This document shows positions 7,033 through 16,098 of a DNA stretch of 30,710 nucleotides, piece after piece (the stretch's first letter is position 1; each line of letters begins with the position of its first letter). This DNA comes from an uncultured Roseburia sp. (GTDB lineage: Bacteria > Bacillota > Clostridia > Lachnospirales > Lachnospiraceae). The notes below the pieces were generated by a model. The model worked only from the letters and a program-made list of their open reading frames with translations. It was not told the DNA's origin and ran no database searches. The stretch covers positions 1 through 30,710 of the forward strand of contig CANTEO010000030.1 in NCBI GenBank assembly GCA_947652855.1. Reading direction: 5' to 3'. Made by a program: the position numbers and the translations under genes.

Positions 7033-10000
7033 ATGGAGCGAAAAAAAGCGACAATGGACGGCAACCATGCGGCGGCGCACGTGGCGTACGCCTATACGGA
7101 TGTCGCGGCGATTTATCCCATCACGCCGTCTTCCGTGATGGCGGAGGTGACGGAAGTCTGGGCGTCCCAGGGGAAGAAGAACATTTTTGGCGACATCGTT
7201 GAGATTTCGGAGATGCAGTCGGAGGCCGGCGCGGCCGGCGCGGTGCATGGGGCCCTTGCGGCCGGCGCGCTTTCAACGACGTTTACGGCGTCTCAGGGCC
7301 TTCTTTTGATGATCCCAAATCTGTATAAAATTGCGGGCGAGGGCCTGCCCGGCGTGTTTCATGTGGCGGCCAGGAGCATCGCCACCCATGCCCTAAGCAT
7401 TTTTGGAGACCATTCTGACGTGTATGCGTGCAGGCAGGCGGGCGTGGCGATGCTGTGCGCCTCTTCTGTGCAGGAGGTCATGGATTTATCCCCGGCGGCG
7501 CATGGGGCGGCGTTAGAGGGGAGGGTTCCCTTCATCAGCTTTTTTGACGGGTTCCGCACCTCCCATGAGATTCAGAAGATTTCCGTCTGGAGTGAGGAGG
7601 ACTTGAAGGATCTGTTTCCCATGGAGGCGGCGAAGAAGTTCCGGCAGGGCGCGCTAAACCCGGAGCATCCGTTTCAGTGGGGGCAGGCGCAGAACCCGGA
7701 CACATTCTTTCAGGTCAGGGAGGCGGCGAATCGGCTGTATGAAAAGATACCGGAAACCGTATCGCGCTATTTTCAGAAGATCAATCAGAAAATCGGGACG
7801 GATTATCAGCTGTTTAATTATGTCGGCGCGCCGGACGCAAAGCACGTCATCGTCGCCATGGGCTCAGTCTGTGAGACGATTGAGGAGACGCTTGACGTTC
7901 TGTTAAAGAAGAATGAGAAGGTCGGCCTGGTGAAAGTGAGGCTGTACCGCCCGTTCTCAAAAGAGGCGTTTCTTAAGGCCCTTCCCGAAACCGTGCAGAA
8001 GATTTCCGTCCTTGACCGCACGAAAGAGCCGGGCGCGCCGGGAGAGCCGTTGTATCTGGATGTGGTCTCTGTGCTGAAGGATTCGCCGTTTGCCGGGATA
8101 GAGGTGTTTGGCGGGCGATATGGCCTTAGCTCAAAGGACACGACGCCGGGGCAGATTTTGGCCGTGTATGAAAATCAGGGCAAACAAGAGTTTACGATTG
8201 GAATCAAGGACGACGTGACGGGCCTTTCCCTCGATGAAGCCGAGCAGCCCGCGGCGCTGACGGACGGCCTCTACAGCTGCAAATTCTGGGGCCTTGGGGC
8301 GGACGGGACAGTCGGCGCCAATAAAAATTCCATCAAAATCATTGGGGACCATACCGATTTGTATGCGCAGGCGTATTTTGACTATGACTCCAAAAAATCC
8401 GGCGGCCTTACCGTGTCGCATCTGCGGTTTGGGAAGGAGCCGATCAAATCGACGTACCTGGTGCAGAAGGCCAATTTCGTGGCCTGCCACAACCCGTCGT
8501 ACGTCTGGAAGTACAATATGGTGCAGGATGTCGTCCCGGGCGGCACATTTCTTTTAAACTGCCCCTTTGCGCCGGAGGAGGTCGGCAGCCATCTGCCTGG
8601 GCAGATGAAGCGCTATATCGCGGAGAATCAGATTCAGTTTTATGTCATTGACGGCGTGCAGATCGGCATGGATACAGGGATGGGGCCGACCAGGATCAAC
8701 ACGATTTTGCAGGCTGCATTCTTTAAGCTGACCAATATTCTTCCGGAAGGGGAGATTGTGGAGCTGCTTAAGGACGCGGTCAAGCGCACCTATGGGAAAA
8801 AAGGGGACGACGTGGTCGCCAAAAACTGTGCCGCGATTGACGCCGGGATGATGGGCGCGAAACGGGTAGAGCCGGGGGCGGACTGGGCGAATTGCGAAGC
8901 GGAAAATCTGTTTGGCAAAAAAGTCTGCGCAAGGAGCGAGCAGCAGTCGAATTATGTCAATACGGTGCAGCGCGCCGTCGAGGCGTTTGAGGGCAATCAC
9001 CTCCCTGTTTCTGCATTTATGGAATATGCAAACGGCGCAGTCCCTTCCGGCACGGCCGCATTTGAAAAGAGGGATATTGCAGTCAGGGTGCCAAACTGGA
9101 TTCCGGAAAATTGCATTGAATGCAATATCTGCTCTTATGTCTGCCCCCATGCGGTCATCCGTCCCGCGGTCATGAGCCATAAAGAGCGTCAGGACGCGCC
9201 GGAGGGAATGGCCAGCAAGGATATGCCGGGAACGCAGGAGTATCAGTTTTCGATTACAGTGTCTGTTTTAGACTGCACCGGATGCGGCACGTGCGCCGCC
9301 TGCTGCCCGGCGAAGAAAAAGGCGCTGGTGATGGAGCCGACGGGCCGGCATTATGAGATGCAGAAGTATTTTGATTACGGGAGGACACTGCCCGAGAAGA
9401 AGGAGCTTGTGGAGAAGTTTGGGGTGGCGACGGTAAAGGGGAGCCAGTTTCAACAGCCGCTTTTGGAATTCCATGGCGCGTGCGCAGGCTGCGGGGAGAC
9501 GGCATACGCGAAGCTTTTGACGCAGCTGTTTGGGGAGCGGATGTATATCGCCAACGCGACCGGATGCTCGTCCATTTGGGGGAATTCCTCCCCGGCCACT
9601 CCGTATACGTTTAACGAGAAAGGACAAGGCCCGGCGTGGTCAAATTCGCTTTTTGAGGACGCCGCGGAATTTGGCTATGGGATGCTGCTTGGCGATGAGG
9701 CGATACGAAAAAGCCTGCAAAAGAGCGTGAAGGAGCTTTTAGGGAACACGAAGGTAGAGTCTGTGAAGCGTGCGGCTGAGCAATGGCTCTGCACGTATGA
9801 GAATGGGAAGGAAAACCAAAAGGCTACGGAAGAATTGGTTGGCTGCCTGATGGAATGCGACTGCGCTCTCTCCAGTGAGATCTTAGAGAAAAAGGAGTTC
9901 CTCTCCAAAAAATCCAGGTGGATTTTCGGCGGAGACGGATGGGCGTATGACATAGGCTTTGGCGGCCTCGACCATGTGCTTGCGAGCGGCAGGGACATCA

Positions 10001-10557
10001 ATATTTTTGTCTTTGACACAGAGGTGTACTCCAACACAGGGGGACAGGCTTCAAAATCCACGCCGCTTGGCGCGATCGCGCAGTTTGCGGCGGGCGGCAA
10101 GCAGATCCGCAAAAAGGATTTGGCCGCGATGGCGATGAGCTATGGCTATGTGTATGTGGCGCAGATCTCCATGGGGGCGGATTATAATCAATGTATCCGG
10201 GCGATCACAGAAGCTGAGGCGTATCCCGGTCCGTCGTTAATCTTAGCGTACGCGCCCTGCATTAACCAAGGAATCAAAAAAGGGATGCAGATGGCGCAGG
10301 AGGAGCAGAAGCTTGCGGTGCAGTCCGGGCATTATCATCTGTTCCGCTATCAGCCTGCGATTGGCGCAATGGAGGAGCCTACCTTCCATTTGGACAGCAA
10401 GGAGCCGAAAGGGGATTTCTTTGAATTCTTGAACGGAGAGGTGCGCTTTAACGCGCTGGCGCGAAGCGACCCAAAACGCGCCAGGGAGCTGTTTGAGCAG
10501 GCAAAGGAAGACGCGAAGAAGAAATATGAGGCATTGAGGCAGAAAGCGGGGGCATAA
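7033..10557 (+). CDS. nifJ: Pyruvate:ferredoxin (flavodoxin) oxidoreductase
   Basis: This 1174-aa single-chain enzyme oxidatively decarboxylates pyruvate to acetyl-CoA and CO2 and passes electrons to ferredoxin, the main pyruvate outlet in anaerobes. The N-terminal domain has the pyruvate-binding YPITPSS motif. Two 4Fe-4S motifs follow in the ferredoxin-like domain, CIECNICSYVCP (about 694-705) and CTGCGTCAACCP (about 748-759). The proximal cluster cysteines are in HGACAGCGE (about 817-820), with a further one in YAPC. The thiamine diphosphate motif GDGWAYDIGFGG starts near 967. The length fits the family. The start is ATG 7033 after AGAGGG; an upstream TTG at 6994 has no ribosome site. It is transcribed alone and ended by the hairpin at 10612-10651. 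Confidence 0.97.
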   Translation: MERKKATMDGNHAAAHVAYAYTDVAAIYPITPSSVMAEVTEVWASQGKKNIFGDIVEISEMQSEAGAAGAVHGALAAGALSTTFTASQGLLLMIPNLYKIAGEGLPGVFHVAARSIATHALSIFGDHSDVYACRQAGVAMLCASSVQEVMDLSPAAHGAALEGRVPFISFFDGFRTSHEIQKISVWSEEDLKDLFPMEAAKKFRQGALNPEHPFQWGQAQNPDTFFQVREAANRLYEKIPETVSRYFQKINQKIGTDYQLFNYVGAPDAKHVIVAMGSVCETIEETLDVLLKKNEKVGLVKVRLYRPFSKEAFLKALPETVQKISVLDRTKEPGAPGEPLYLDVVSVLKDSPFAGIEVFGGRYGLSSKDTTPGQILAVYENQGKQEFTIGIKDDVTGLSLDEAEQPAALTDGLYSCKFWGLGADGTVGANKNSIKIIGDHTDLYAQAYFDYDSKKSGGLTVSHLRFGKEPIKSTYLVQKANFVACHNPSYVWKYNMVQDVVPGGTFLLNCPFAPEEVGSHLPGQMKRYIAENQIQFYVIDGVQIGMDTGMGPTRINTILQAAFFKLTNILPEGEIVELLKDAVKRTYGKKGDDVVAKNCAAIDAGMMGAKRVEPGADWANCEAENLFGKKVCARSEQQSNYVNTVQRAVEAFEGNHLPVSAFMEYANGAVPSGTAAFEKRDIAVRVPNWIPENCIECNICSYVCPHAVIRPAVMSHKERQDAPEGMASKDMPGTQEYQFSITVSVLDCTGCGTCAACCPAKKKALVMEPTGRHYEMQKYFDYGRTLPEKKELVEKFGVATVKGSQFQQPLLEFHGACAGCGETAYAKLLTQLFGERMYIANATGCSSIWGNSSPATPYTFNEKGQGPAWSNSLFEDAAEFGYGMLLGDEAIRKSLQKSVKELLGNTKVESVKRAAEQWLCTYENGKENQKATEELVGCLMECDCALSSEILEKKEFLSKKSRWIFGGDGWAYDIGFGGLDHVLASGRDINIFVFDTEVYSNTGGQASKSTPLGAIAQFAAGGKQIRKKDLAAMAMSYGYVYVAQISMGADYNQCIRAITEAEAYPGPSLILAYAPCINQGIKKGMQMAQEEQKLAVQSGHYHLFRYQPAIGAMEEPTFHLDSKEPKGDFFEFLNGEVRFNALARSDPKRARELFEQAKEDAKKKYEALRQKAGA

Positions 10558-10567
10558 AAAAGAAGGG

Positions 10568-10656
10568 CCGGCAAAAAAGCCAAAGGGCTGAAAGCCTGCC
10601 TGCGGCATATGGGCTGAAAAGTGCGTCAAAACCGGACTTTTCAGCCTTTTTGCCGG
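10568..10656 (+). terminator. Nested terminator after PFOR
   Basis: The inner hairpin pairs GGCTGAAAAGT (10612-10622) with ACTTTTCAGCC (10636-10646) and is followed by TTTTT. An outer pair, CCGGCAAAAA (10568-10577) with TTTTTGCCGG (10647-10656), encloses it and sequesters the T-run. The inner stem is a standard intrinsic terminator. The remaining bases to 10768 hold nothing I can assign. Confidence 0.85.
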
Positions 10657-10768
10657 TCAGGCAAAAGCCAGGCGGGCGTGGGGACGCCCTGCGCGGTAAG
10701 AAAACGGCTGCTTTCTATGGCGCATTTCCTATGGATCGGCAAAGAATATGCGCGCCGCTAGTTTTTGC

Positions 10769-10797
10769 TTTACAAGGGTTCTTTATAATGCTACAAT
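10769..10797 (+). promoter_or_regulatory. Promoter of the coiled-coil protein gene
   Basis: The -35 box TTTACA (10769-10774), a 17-base spacer and TACAAT (10792-10797) fit a SigA promoter. Transcription would start near 10804, about 54 bases before the start codon. Confidence 0.65.
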
Positions 10798-10857
10798 CAG
10801 GGATAGAAAGTGGAGGACAGGGAGTCAGAAAATGAGTGGCGGATATTAGGAGGAAGC

Positions 10858-11550
10858 ATGATGAGCGAAATGGCACGAAAGTTAAAGGCATATGCGGACC
10901 GCCGAAGGACAGAACGGGAAAGGAAAAGGAAGAACGTGGAAAAAGAAGATTTTTTATTAAATCAGATTGATGAATTTAGGGAGAAGGCGAAGCAGCTTCA
11001 GGCGTTGCTGACATCCAAAGAAAGCAAGGTGCAGCAGCTTCAGGAGATCGTCGAGGAGCGGGAAGGCAAAGCGAGGGAGCTTTCAGATATGCTGGAGGAG
11101 CGCCAGGACGTGGCCGACCGGGTCGTGGCGGGGATGGAGCCGCAGTTAAGCGGCGTGGCGGAGAGGCTTGAGGCGAAGCTGAATGAGCTGAATAAAGTCA
11201 TGGCGGAGCGCCTGGCGGAAAATGTGGTGAACGCCGCGGACCAAAGCGAGGAGATCCGCGCCCTGATTCAGGAGAGCGCGAAGGCCCTGACAGAGGCGGT
11301 GAACGGGCTGGACGGCCAGTTTGACAAGGTCAAGGGCGAGATCTGCGAGAAGATACATACTGAGGATGTGAAATGCTACCGCAACATCCAGACGCTGTTT
11401 GAAGAGTCGGACAAAAAGCTTTTGGCAATGGAGGAGCAGATTGCAGGTTTACGTTCCGCAAAAACCATGCTAAAATCAATTATGACGATTGCGATATTGA
11501 ATTTTGCGGGGCTTGCGGGCCTGTTCGCCTACCTTTATTTTTACGGTTAA
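10858..11550 (+). CDS. Tail-anchored coiled-coil protein, unknown function
   Basis: The product is about 230 aa. The strong ribosome site AGGAGG (10848-10853) points to ATG 10858 or 10861; the GTG at 10810 is an unsupported extension. The N-terminus is very basic (RRRTERERKRKN). A long heptad-like coiled coil follows (about 30-200, rich in Glu, Lys, Leu and Gln). One hydrophobic segment lies at the extreme C-terminus (about 208-228, AILNFAGLAGLFAYLYF). It should be held in the membrane by its tail with the rod in the cytoplasm. I do not recognise a named family; a scaffold or cell-envelope role is a guess. It has its own promoter and sits between two metabolic genes without clear functional linkage. 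Confidence 0.8.
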   Translation: MMSEMARKLKAYADRRRTERERKRKNVEKEDFLLNQIDEFREKAKQLQALLTSKESKVQQLQEIVEEREGKARELSDMLEERQDVADRVVAGMEPQLSGVAERLEAKLNELNKVMAERLAENVVNAADQSEEIRALIQESAKALTEAVNGLDGQFDKVKGEICEKIHTEDVKCYRNIQTLFEESDKKLLAMEEQIAGLRSAKTMLKSIMTIAILNFAGLAGLFAYLYFYG

Positions 11551-11602
11551 TCTGGCAACATTTTGCGTAGGCGGGAATATATATATACGGGAATAGGCAT
11601 GG

Positions 11603-11634
11603 GAACCGTCATAAATGCTTTTTTATGGCGGTTC
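11603..11634 (+). other. Hairpin between coiled-coil gene and ppaC
   Basis: GAACCGTCATAAA (11603-11615) pairs with TTTATGGCGGTTC (11622-11634), 12 of 13 Watson-Crick with one T·G position. The T-run lies inside the hairpin, not after it, so termination is uncertain. It may instead belong to the ppaC leader. No convincing ppaC promoter was found in 11551-11700. Confidence 0.45.
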
Positions 11635-11705
11635 TATAAGATATTGAACGGCGGGCGGCGGCCCGGGCTAGGAAGAATGAGTATACGAACGGGCGGGCGG
11701 TGACT

Positions 11706-13358
11706 ATGGGATTGGATCAGGAAAAGAAAGTATGGGTGATTGGGCATAAGAATCCGGACACGGATTCCATTTGCGCCGCGATTGCCTATGCGGATTTAAA
11801 AAATAAAATCAGCGATGTCCGCCATGAGCCGAAACGCGCAGGGAACGTAAATGAAGAGACGAGGTATGTGCTCCGTCATTTTCAAATGCAGGAGCCGGAG
11901 CTTGTGACCGACGTGCGGGCGCAGATGAAGGACATCTCGTTTCGTCATACGGCGGGCGTAAGCGACTGCATTTCCCTAAAGCGGGCATGGGAGCTGATGA
12001 AGACGGAGGACGTCGTCACGCTTCCGGTGACGGGGGCAGGCAACCGGCTCTGCGGCCTAATCGTGACAAGCGACATTGCGACGTCCTACATGGATGTGCA
12101 TGACGGCCATATATTAGCCGCGGCGAGGACGCCTTATAAGAATATTATTGAGACGCTGGAAGGCACGCTTTTGGCGGGGAACGAGCACGCCTATTTCATG
12201 CGGGGAAGGGCCGTGATTGAGACGACGAGCCCGGACTGGATGGATGAGTGCGTCAGGCAGGATGACCTGGTGATCTTAGGCGGGCATTTTGAGTCCCAGA
12301 TGCGGGCGATTGAGCATAACGCGAGCTGCCTTGTGGTATGCTCTGGGCTTGCCGTCCGCAAAGAGGTCATTGCGCTTGCGGACCGGAGGGACTGCATCGT
12401 CATCAGCACGCCGCACGATGTGTTCACGGTGGCCCGCTTGATGAATCAGAGCGTGCCGATTAAGCACTTTATGACAAAAAAGAATTTGATTCAGTTTGAC
12501 CTTGAGGATTATGTTGACGACGTGCGGGACGTGATGTCGAAAGTGCGCCACAGGGATTTCCCGATTGTGGAGGAGGACAATTCCTACGTCGGCATGGTGT
12601 CCAGGCGGAATCTGTTCCATACGCAGAAAAAGCAGGTTATATTGGTGGATCACAATGAAGAGACTCAGGCGGTGGATGGGATTGGCGGCGCGGAGATTTT
12701 GGAGATCATCGACCATCACAGGCTTGGCAGCTTAGAGACGATCTCGCCTGTCTTCTTTCGCAATCAGCCGCTTGGATGCACGTCTACGATCATTTTTCAG
12801 ATGTATCGGGAAAAGGATGTGGAGATTCCAAAAGCGATTGCCGGGATTTTGTGCGCGGCCATCATTTCAGACACGCTGATGTTCCGGTCGCCTACCTGCA
12901 CTGCCGTAGACAGGGCGGCTGCGGAAGAATTGGCGATTATTGCCGGGGTTGATATTGAGATACTTGCAAAGAATATGTTTCAGGCAGGCAGCGACTTTAT
13001 GCGCAAGACGCCGGAAGAGATTTTCTATCAGGATTTTAAGACGTTTACGATTGGGGCATACGATTTTGGCGTGGCGCAGCTTAGCGCCATGAGCAAGGAA
13101 GAGCTGGAGACAGTCCGCGATAAGCTAAAGGAATACATCCGGGCTGTCTTAAACCGGCGTAAGCTGGATATGGTTTTTGTGATGCTGACGGATATTTTAG
13201 AAGAATCTACGTTGCTGATGTATGCGGGGGAAGACGCGGAGGGGATCATAGCGCAGGCGTTCCCCGCCAAAAGAGAGGACGGCGGCTTTTTGCTTAAAGG
13301 GGTGGTATCCAGAAAAAAACAATTGATACCCGCGCTTTTGGCGGCTATGCAGGAATAG
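11706..13358 (+). CDS. ppaC: Manganese-dependent inorganic pyrophosphatase with CBS and DRTGG domains
   Basis: This 550-aa cytoplasmic DHH-family enzyme hydrolyses pyrophosphate to two phosphates, pulling biosynthetic reactions forward. The metal-binding motif HKNPDTDSICAAIAYADL is at the N-terminus. A CBS region, a DRTGG-type domain and a second CBS region (together about 70-305) interrupt the catalytic domain. It then resumes with LVDHNE and EIIDHHRLG, followed by the DHHA2 domain with RRKLD near the end. The regulatory insert is known to bind adenine nucleotides in this subfamily (Clostridium perfringens and Desulfitobacterium enzymes). GTG at 11700 is an alternative start six bases upstream; both share the weak GGGCGG ribosome site. 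Confidence 0.95.
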   Translation: MGLDQEKKVWVIGHKNPDTDSICAAIAYADLKNKISDVRHEPKRAGNVNEETRYVLRHFQMQEPELVTDVRAQMKDISFRHTAGVSDCISLKRAWELMKTEDVVTLPVTGAGNRLCGLIVTSDIATSYMDVHDGHILAAARTPYKNIIETLEGTLLAGNEHAYFMRGRAVIETTSPDWMDECVRQDDLVILGGHFESQMRAIEHNASCLVVCSGLAVRKEVIALADRRDCIVISTPHDVFTVARLMNQSVPIKHFMTKKNLIQFDLEDYVDDVRDVMSKVRHRDFPIVEEDNSYVGMVSRRNLFHTQKKQVILVDHNEETQAVDGIGGAEILEIIDHHRLGSLETISPVFFRNQPLGCTSTIIFQMYREKDVEIPKAIAGILCAAIISDTLMFRSPTCTAVDRAAAEELAIIAGVDIEILAKNMFQAGSDFMRKTPEEIFYQDFKTFTIGAYDFGVAQLSAMSKEELETVRDKLKEYIRAVLNRRKLDMVFVMLTDILEESTLLMYAGEDAEGIIAQAFPAKREDGGFLLKGVVSRKKQLIPALLAAMQE

Positions 13359-13447
13359 CTCGATGGATATAGGCCGGATTCTGTGGCAGTGAGGCGGCCG
13401 GGCCGGGCTGCGGCAGGATCCAGAGAGGATTAGTGAGGAAGTGATGC

Positions 13448-14140
13448 ATGATGAAGTTTGAAAAAATGGAAAACGGATCACTGCGTTGTACTTTGACACA
13501 GGATGACTTGGAAGAATTTGGCATAGAATTGGAGGATTTTTTCTCCAATACGCCGCATGCCAGGGATTTTTTAGAAAAACTGATTCGGATTGCGGAAGAA
13601 GAGGTGGGGTATAAGACGACGGGCAATATGATGTCGATTCAGGCCGCGATCATGTCGGAGGACGAAATTGTCCTGACGTTTTCAGAAAGCCAGGTCAGCA
13701 GCACGGAGATTTTGGAGCATATCAGGAATATGCTTGGCCAGGCGGCGGCGAAGGAGTCGCAGGCGGCCCTGCCGGACGTGAAGGATGACATCTTGAATGA
13801 GGTTGAGAAAAAGAAAACGGAAAAGAAAGCGGGCGCGGGAAAGGAAGGCTATGCGTACCTGCTGACGTTTGTGTCGTTTAACAGCGTGTTGAAGTTCTGC
13901 AAAATCCTGTCTGTCAATTCCAATGCGAAGAGCAGGCTGTACTATCTCGATCAGAAAGAGCAGTATTTTCTGTGGGCGGATTTGAACCGAAGCACACGCA
14001 AGTATGTCTATGAGTTCGTCGCGGCCTCCATGGAGTATGCAAAGTCGATTGAGAAGGACAGCGCGCGCAGGAGATATCTGGATGAGCATGCGCACGTGAT
14101 TGTGAAGGAAGAGGCGTTAAAGACCCTGGCAAATGTGTAA
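13448..14140 (+). CDS. mecA: MecA-like adaptor protein
   Basis: This 230-aa protein starts MKFEKMENGSLRCTLTQDDL, with the acidic LEEFGIELEDFF segment typical of MecA N-terminal domains. A charged Lys/Glu linker follows (about 116-130), then the C-terminal domain (about 135-225) that in Bacillus binds the ClpC ATPase. MecA proteins deliver substrates such as ComK to ClpCP for degradation. Clostridial relatives are common, but their targets are mostly unknown, and no clpC or comK is in this window. Two adjacent ATG codons (13448, 13451) could start translation after GAGGAAGTG. It ends at a strong terminator and may be co-transcribed with ppaC, 89 bases upstream. Confidence 0.85.
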   Translation: MMKFEKMENGSLRCTLTQDDLEEFGIELEDFFSNTPHARDFLEKLIRIAEEEVGYKTTGNMMSIQAAIMSEDEIVLTFSESQVSSTEILEHIRNMLGQAAAKESQAALPDVKDDILNEVEKKKTEKKAGAGKEGYAYLLTFVSFNSVLKFCKILSVNSNAKSRLYYLDQKEQYFLWADLNRSTRKYVYEFVAASMEYAKSIEKDSARRRYLDEHAHVIVKEEALKTLANV

Positions 14141-14199
14141 GCGCCGATAGGAAGGGACAGAAGGCGGCGGAAAATAGAACGATTGAGTGACGGATAGAG

Positions 14200-14244
14200 A
14201 AAGGACGCCTGCGCTTAGTAAGTAAAAGCGCAGGCGTCCTTTTT
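14200..14244. terminator. Strong terminator between convergent operons
   Basis: AAAGGACGCCTGCGCTT (14200-14216) pairs perfectly over 17 bp with 14226-14242, with a 9-base loop and a T-run to 14244. On the minus strand the stem is also followed by TCCTTTCTC. It ends mecA transcription and probably also that of the opposing malic enzyme/DUF4364 operon. Confidence 0.92.
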
Positions 14245-14320
14245 GCCCTCTCAAAGGCAATTTCCTTAAGCTGGGAAGACATGGGCAGGATATGCCTTTG
14301 CGCGCGTGATAGAAGGCTTC

Positions 14321-14836
14321 TTACCGTATCAGGGCGTCCATCAGGTAGGCGTAGATCTCCATGTTCTGCTCCTGCCAGTTCTTGCAGACGGCCTGCGCCT
14401 GCGCTTTTGTCTTCACATGAATGGATAGGTCAATGACGGGAATGGCCTTTTCTTTGAGCTGGCAGCGGACGAAAAAACCCTGAGTCGTTGATTTATAATA
14501 GTCTGCGACAATGGAGTTTTCGTTTTTTAAGCTTAGCTCATTTTTTTCCAGATAGGCGGTCAAATCCTGCTCGATCGCCGGCGTGAGCTTGTCCTCAAAA
14601 AAAGCCAGCGTCTCTGTCCCAAGCTCCGTCATAAAGTACTGCGTGTTATTGTGCGTGGGCTGTGCGCGGATTAAACCCGAATCCAAAAGGCCGCTGATTG
14701 TCTGCTGTACGGTAAAGTAATCTGTGTAGTCCTGCTCCAGGAAAAAATTGGAGATTTGCGTGTTGGAGAGGGGGAAGTCCACTTTATCCAGCATCGTTAA
14801 AATCGTCATTTTGTAGATCGTATTCGGATCGGCCAT
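14321..14836 (-). CDS. DUF4364 family protein with winged-helix N-terminus
   Basis: The 171-aa product begins MADPNTIYKMTILTMLDKVD, and the following segment (LSNTQISNFFLEQDYTDYFTVQQTISGLLDSGLI) has the order of a winged helix-turn-helix. It resembles the clostridial DUF4364 family, for which no function is established to my knowledge. A helical and beta region follows (about 100-171). It lies 14 bases downstream of the malic enzyme gene on the same strand, so the two are very likely co-transcribed. A regulatory role is plausible from the fold, but its target cannot be read from the sequence. Confidence 0.8.
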   Translation of the reverse strand: MADPNTIYKMTILTMLDKVDFPLSNTQISNFFLEQDYTDYFTVQQTISGLLDSGLIRAQPTHNNTQYFMTELGTETLAFFEDKLTPAIEQDLTAYLEKNELSLKNENSIVADYYKSTTQGFFVRCQLKEKAIPVIDLSIHVKTKAQAQAVCKNWQEQNMEIYAYLMDALIR

Positions 14837-14850
14837 GAAAGTTCTCCCCG

Positions 14851-16026
14851 TCAGTCTTTGGGCGTGTCCGCCGCTGTAGGAATGTGCGCCTTCACGGCGT
14901 TGCTTACGGCGTCTGCGACGCGTGGGTCAAACGCCTCCGGCAAGATAAAGTCCTCGTTTAGCGCATCCTCGCTTACGAGGGACGCAATGGCCTTTGCCGC
15001 GGCGAGCTTCATGGATTCCGTGATCTGCTTGGCGCGCCCTTCCAATGCCCCCTTGAAGATGCCGGGGAACGCGATGACGTTGTTGACCTGATTGGGGAAA
15101 TCGCTCCTTCCGGTGCCGACTACTTTTGCGCCCGCGGCCTTTGCCAGATCCGGCATGATTTCCGGCGTGGGGTTCGCCATGGCGAATAGGATCGCGCCGT
15201 CGTTCATGGAGGCGACCATTTCCTGGCTTACGATATTGGGCGCGGAGACGCCGATGAAGATATCCGCGCCCTCAAGCGCGTCTTTTAAGCTCCCTGCTTT
15301 CTGCTCCAGGTTCGTCACTTCCATCATTTTCTCCTGCATCCAGTTTAGCCCGGGGCTTTCTTTCCCGAGGATTCCCTGCCTGTCGCACATGATGACGTGC
15401 AGGAAGCCATAGGAGAGCAGCAGCTTTGTGATGGCGATTCCGGCGGAGCCGGCTCCGTTCACAACGACGCGGCAGCTCTCTTTTTGCTTTCCGGCCACCT
15501 TTAAGGCGTTGATGACCCCCGCCAGGACGACGATGGCGGTGCCATGCTGATCGTCATGGAATACGGGGATGTCAAGGGCCTTCTGCAGCCGCTCCTCAAT
15601 TTCAAAGCACCTTGGCGCGGAGATGTCCTCTAGGTTGATCCCGCCGTAGGAAGGCGCGATATGCGTCACTGTTTTTATGATTTCTTCTGTGTCCTGCGTG
15701 CCTAAGCAGATCGGGACGGCGTTTACGCCGCCAAACTCTTTGAACAGCACGCATTTGCCCTCCATCACGGGCATGGCCGCGTATGGGCCGATATTTCCAA
15801 GGCCAAGCACCGCGCTCCCATCGGAGACGACGGCCACGGTATTCGCCTTCATGGTGTAAGTATACGCTTCCTTAGGATTTTTGGCGATGGCCTGGCAGGG
15901 CGCCGCGACGCCCGGCGTGTATGCGATGGAAAGCGCGTCCCGATCCTTGACGGGAGACTTTGCGACCGTCTCTAATTTTCCGTTCCATTGCCTGTGGGCC
16001 TCTAATGCCCGTTCTCCATAGTCCAT
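14851..16026 (-). CDS. NAD(P)-dependent malic enzyme, short bacterial type
   Basis: This 391-aa enzyme oxidatively decarboxylates malate to pyruvate with reduction of NAD or NADP. The N-terminal domain has the catalytic Tyr in SIAYTPGVAAPC and the metal-binding FHDDQHGTAIV. The Rossmann domain has GAGSAGIAITKLL, and the later substrate-binding segment has FPNQVNNVIAFPGIFKGAL. The length matches the small MaeB-like malic enzymes without a phosphotransacetylase domain. ATG at 16026 (minus strand) follows GGGAGGAATC. Pyruvate made here can feed the PFOR encoded nearby. Cofactor preference cannot be settled by eye. Confidence 0.95.
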   Translation of the reverse strand: MDYGERALEAHRQWNGKLETVAKSPVKDRDALSIAYTPGVAAPCQAIAKNPKEAYTYTMKANTVAVVSDGSAVLGLGNIGPYAAMPVMEGKCVLFKEFGGVNAVPICLGTQDTEEIIKTVTHIAPSYGGINLEDISAPRCFEIEERLQKALDIPVFHDDQHGTAIVVLAGVINALKVAGKQKESCRVVVNGAGSAGIAITKLLLSYGFLHVIMCDRQGILGKESPGLNWMQEKMMEVTNLEQKAGSLKDALEGADIFIGVSAPNIVSQEMVASMNDGAILFAMANPTPEIMPDLAKAAGAKVVGTGRSDFPNQVNNVIAFPGIFKGALEGRAKQITESMKLAAAKAIASLVSEDALNEDFILPEAFDPRVADAVSNAVKAHIPTAADTPKD

Positions 16027-16092
16027 GCTACGATTCCTCCCTTATTTCTAATTCTGATTCCTTGATTTCATCTGGTGGAAAATTTCGGTACC

Positions 16093-16098
16093 AGTATA
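16093..16098 (-). promoter_or_regulatory. Weak -10 candidate for the malic enzyme operon
   Basis: On the minus strand TATACT, preceded by an overlapping TATGCT, lies about 70 bases before the malic enzyme start. No good -35 hexamer is found at the right distance, so the call is tentative. Confidence 0.35.

Noticed and set aside
7006..10112. Long open frames on the minus strand across the PFOR gene
   Set aside because: They are by-products of GC-rich coding on the other strand, with arginine-, proline- and histidine-rich nonsense composition and no ribosome sites.
13359..13447. RNA gene between ppaC and mecA
   Set aside because: The GC-rich stretch has short stems only; no tRNA, RNase P or other RNA signature could be built.
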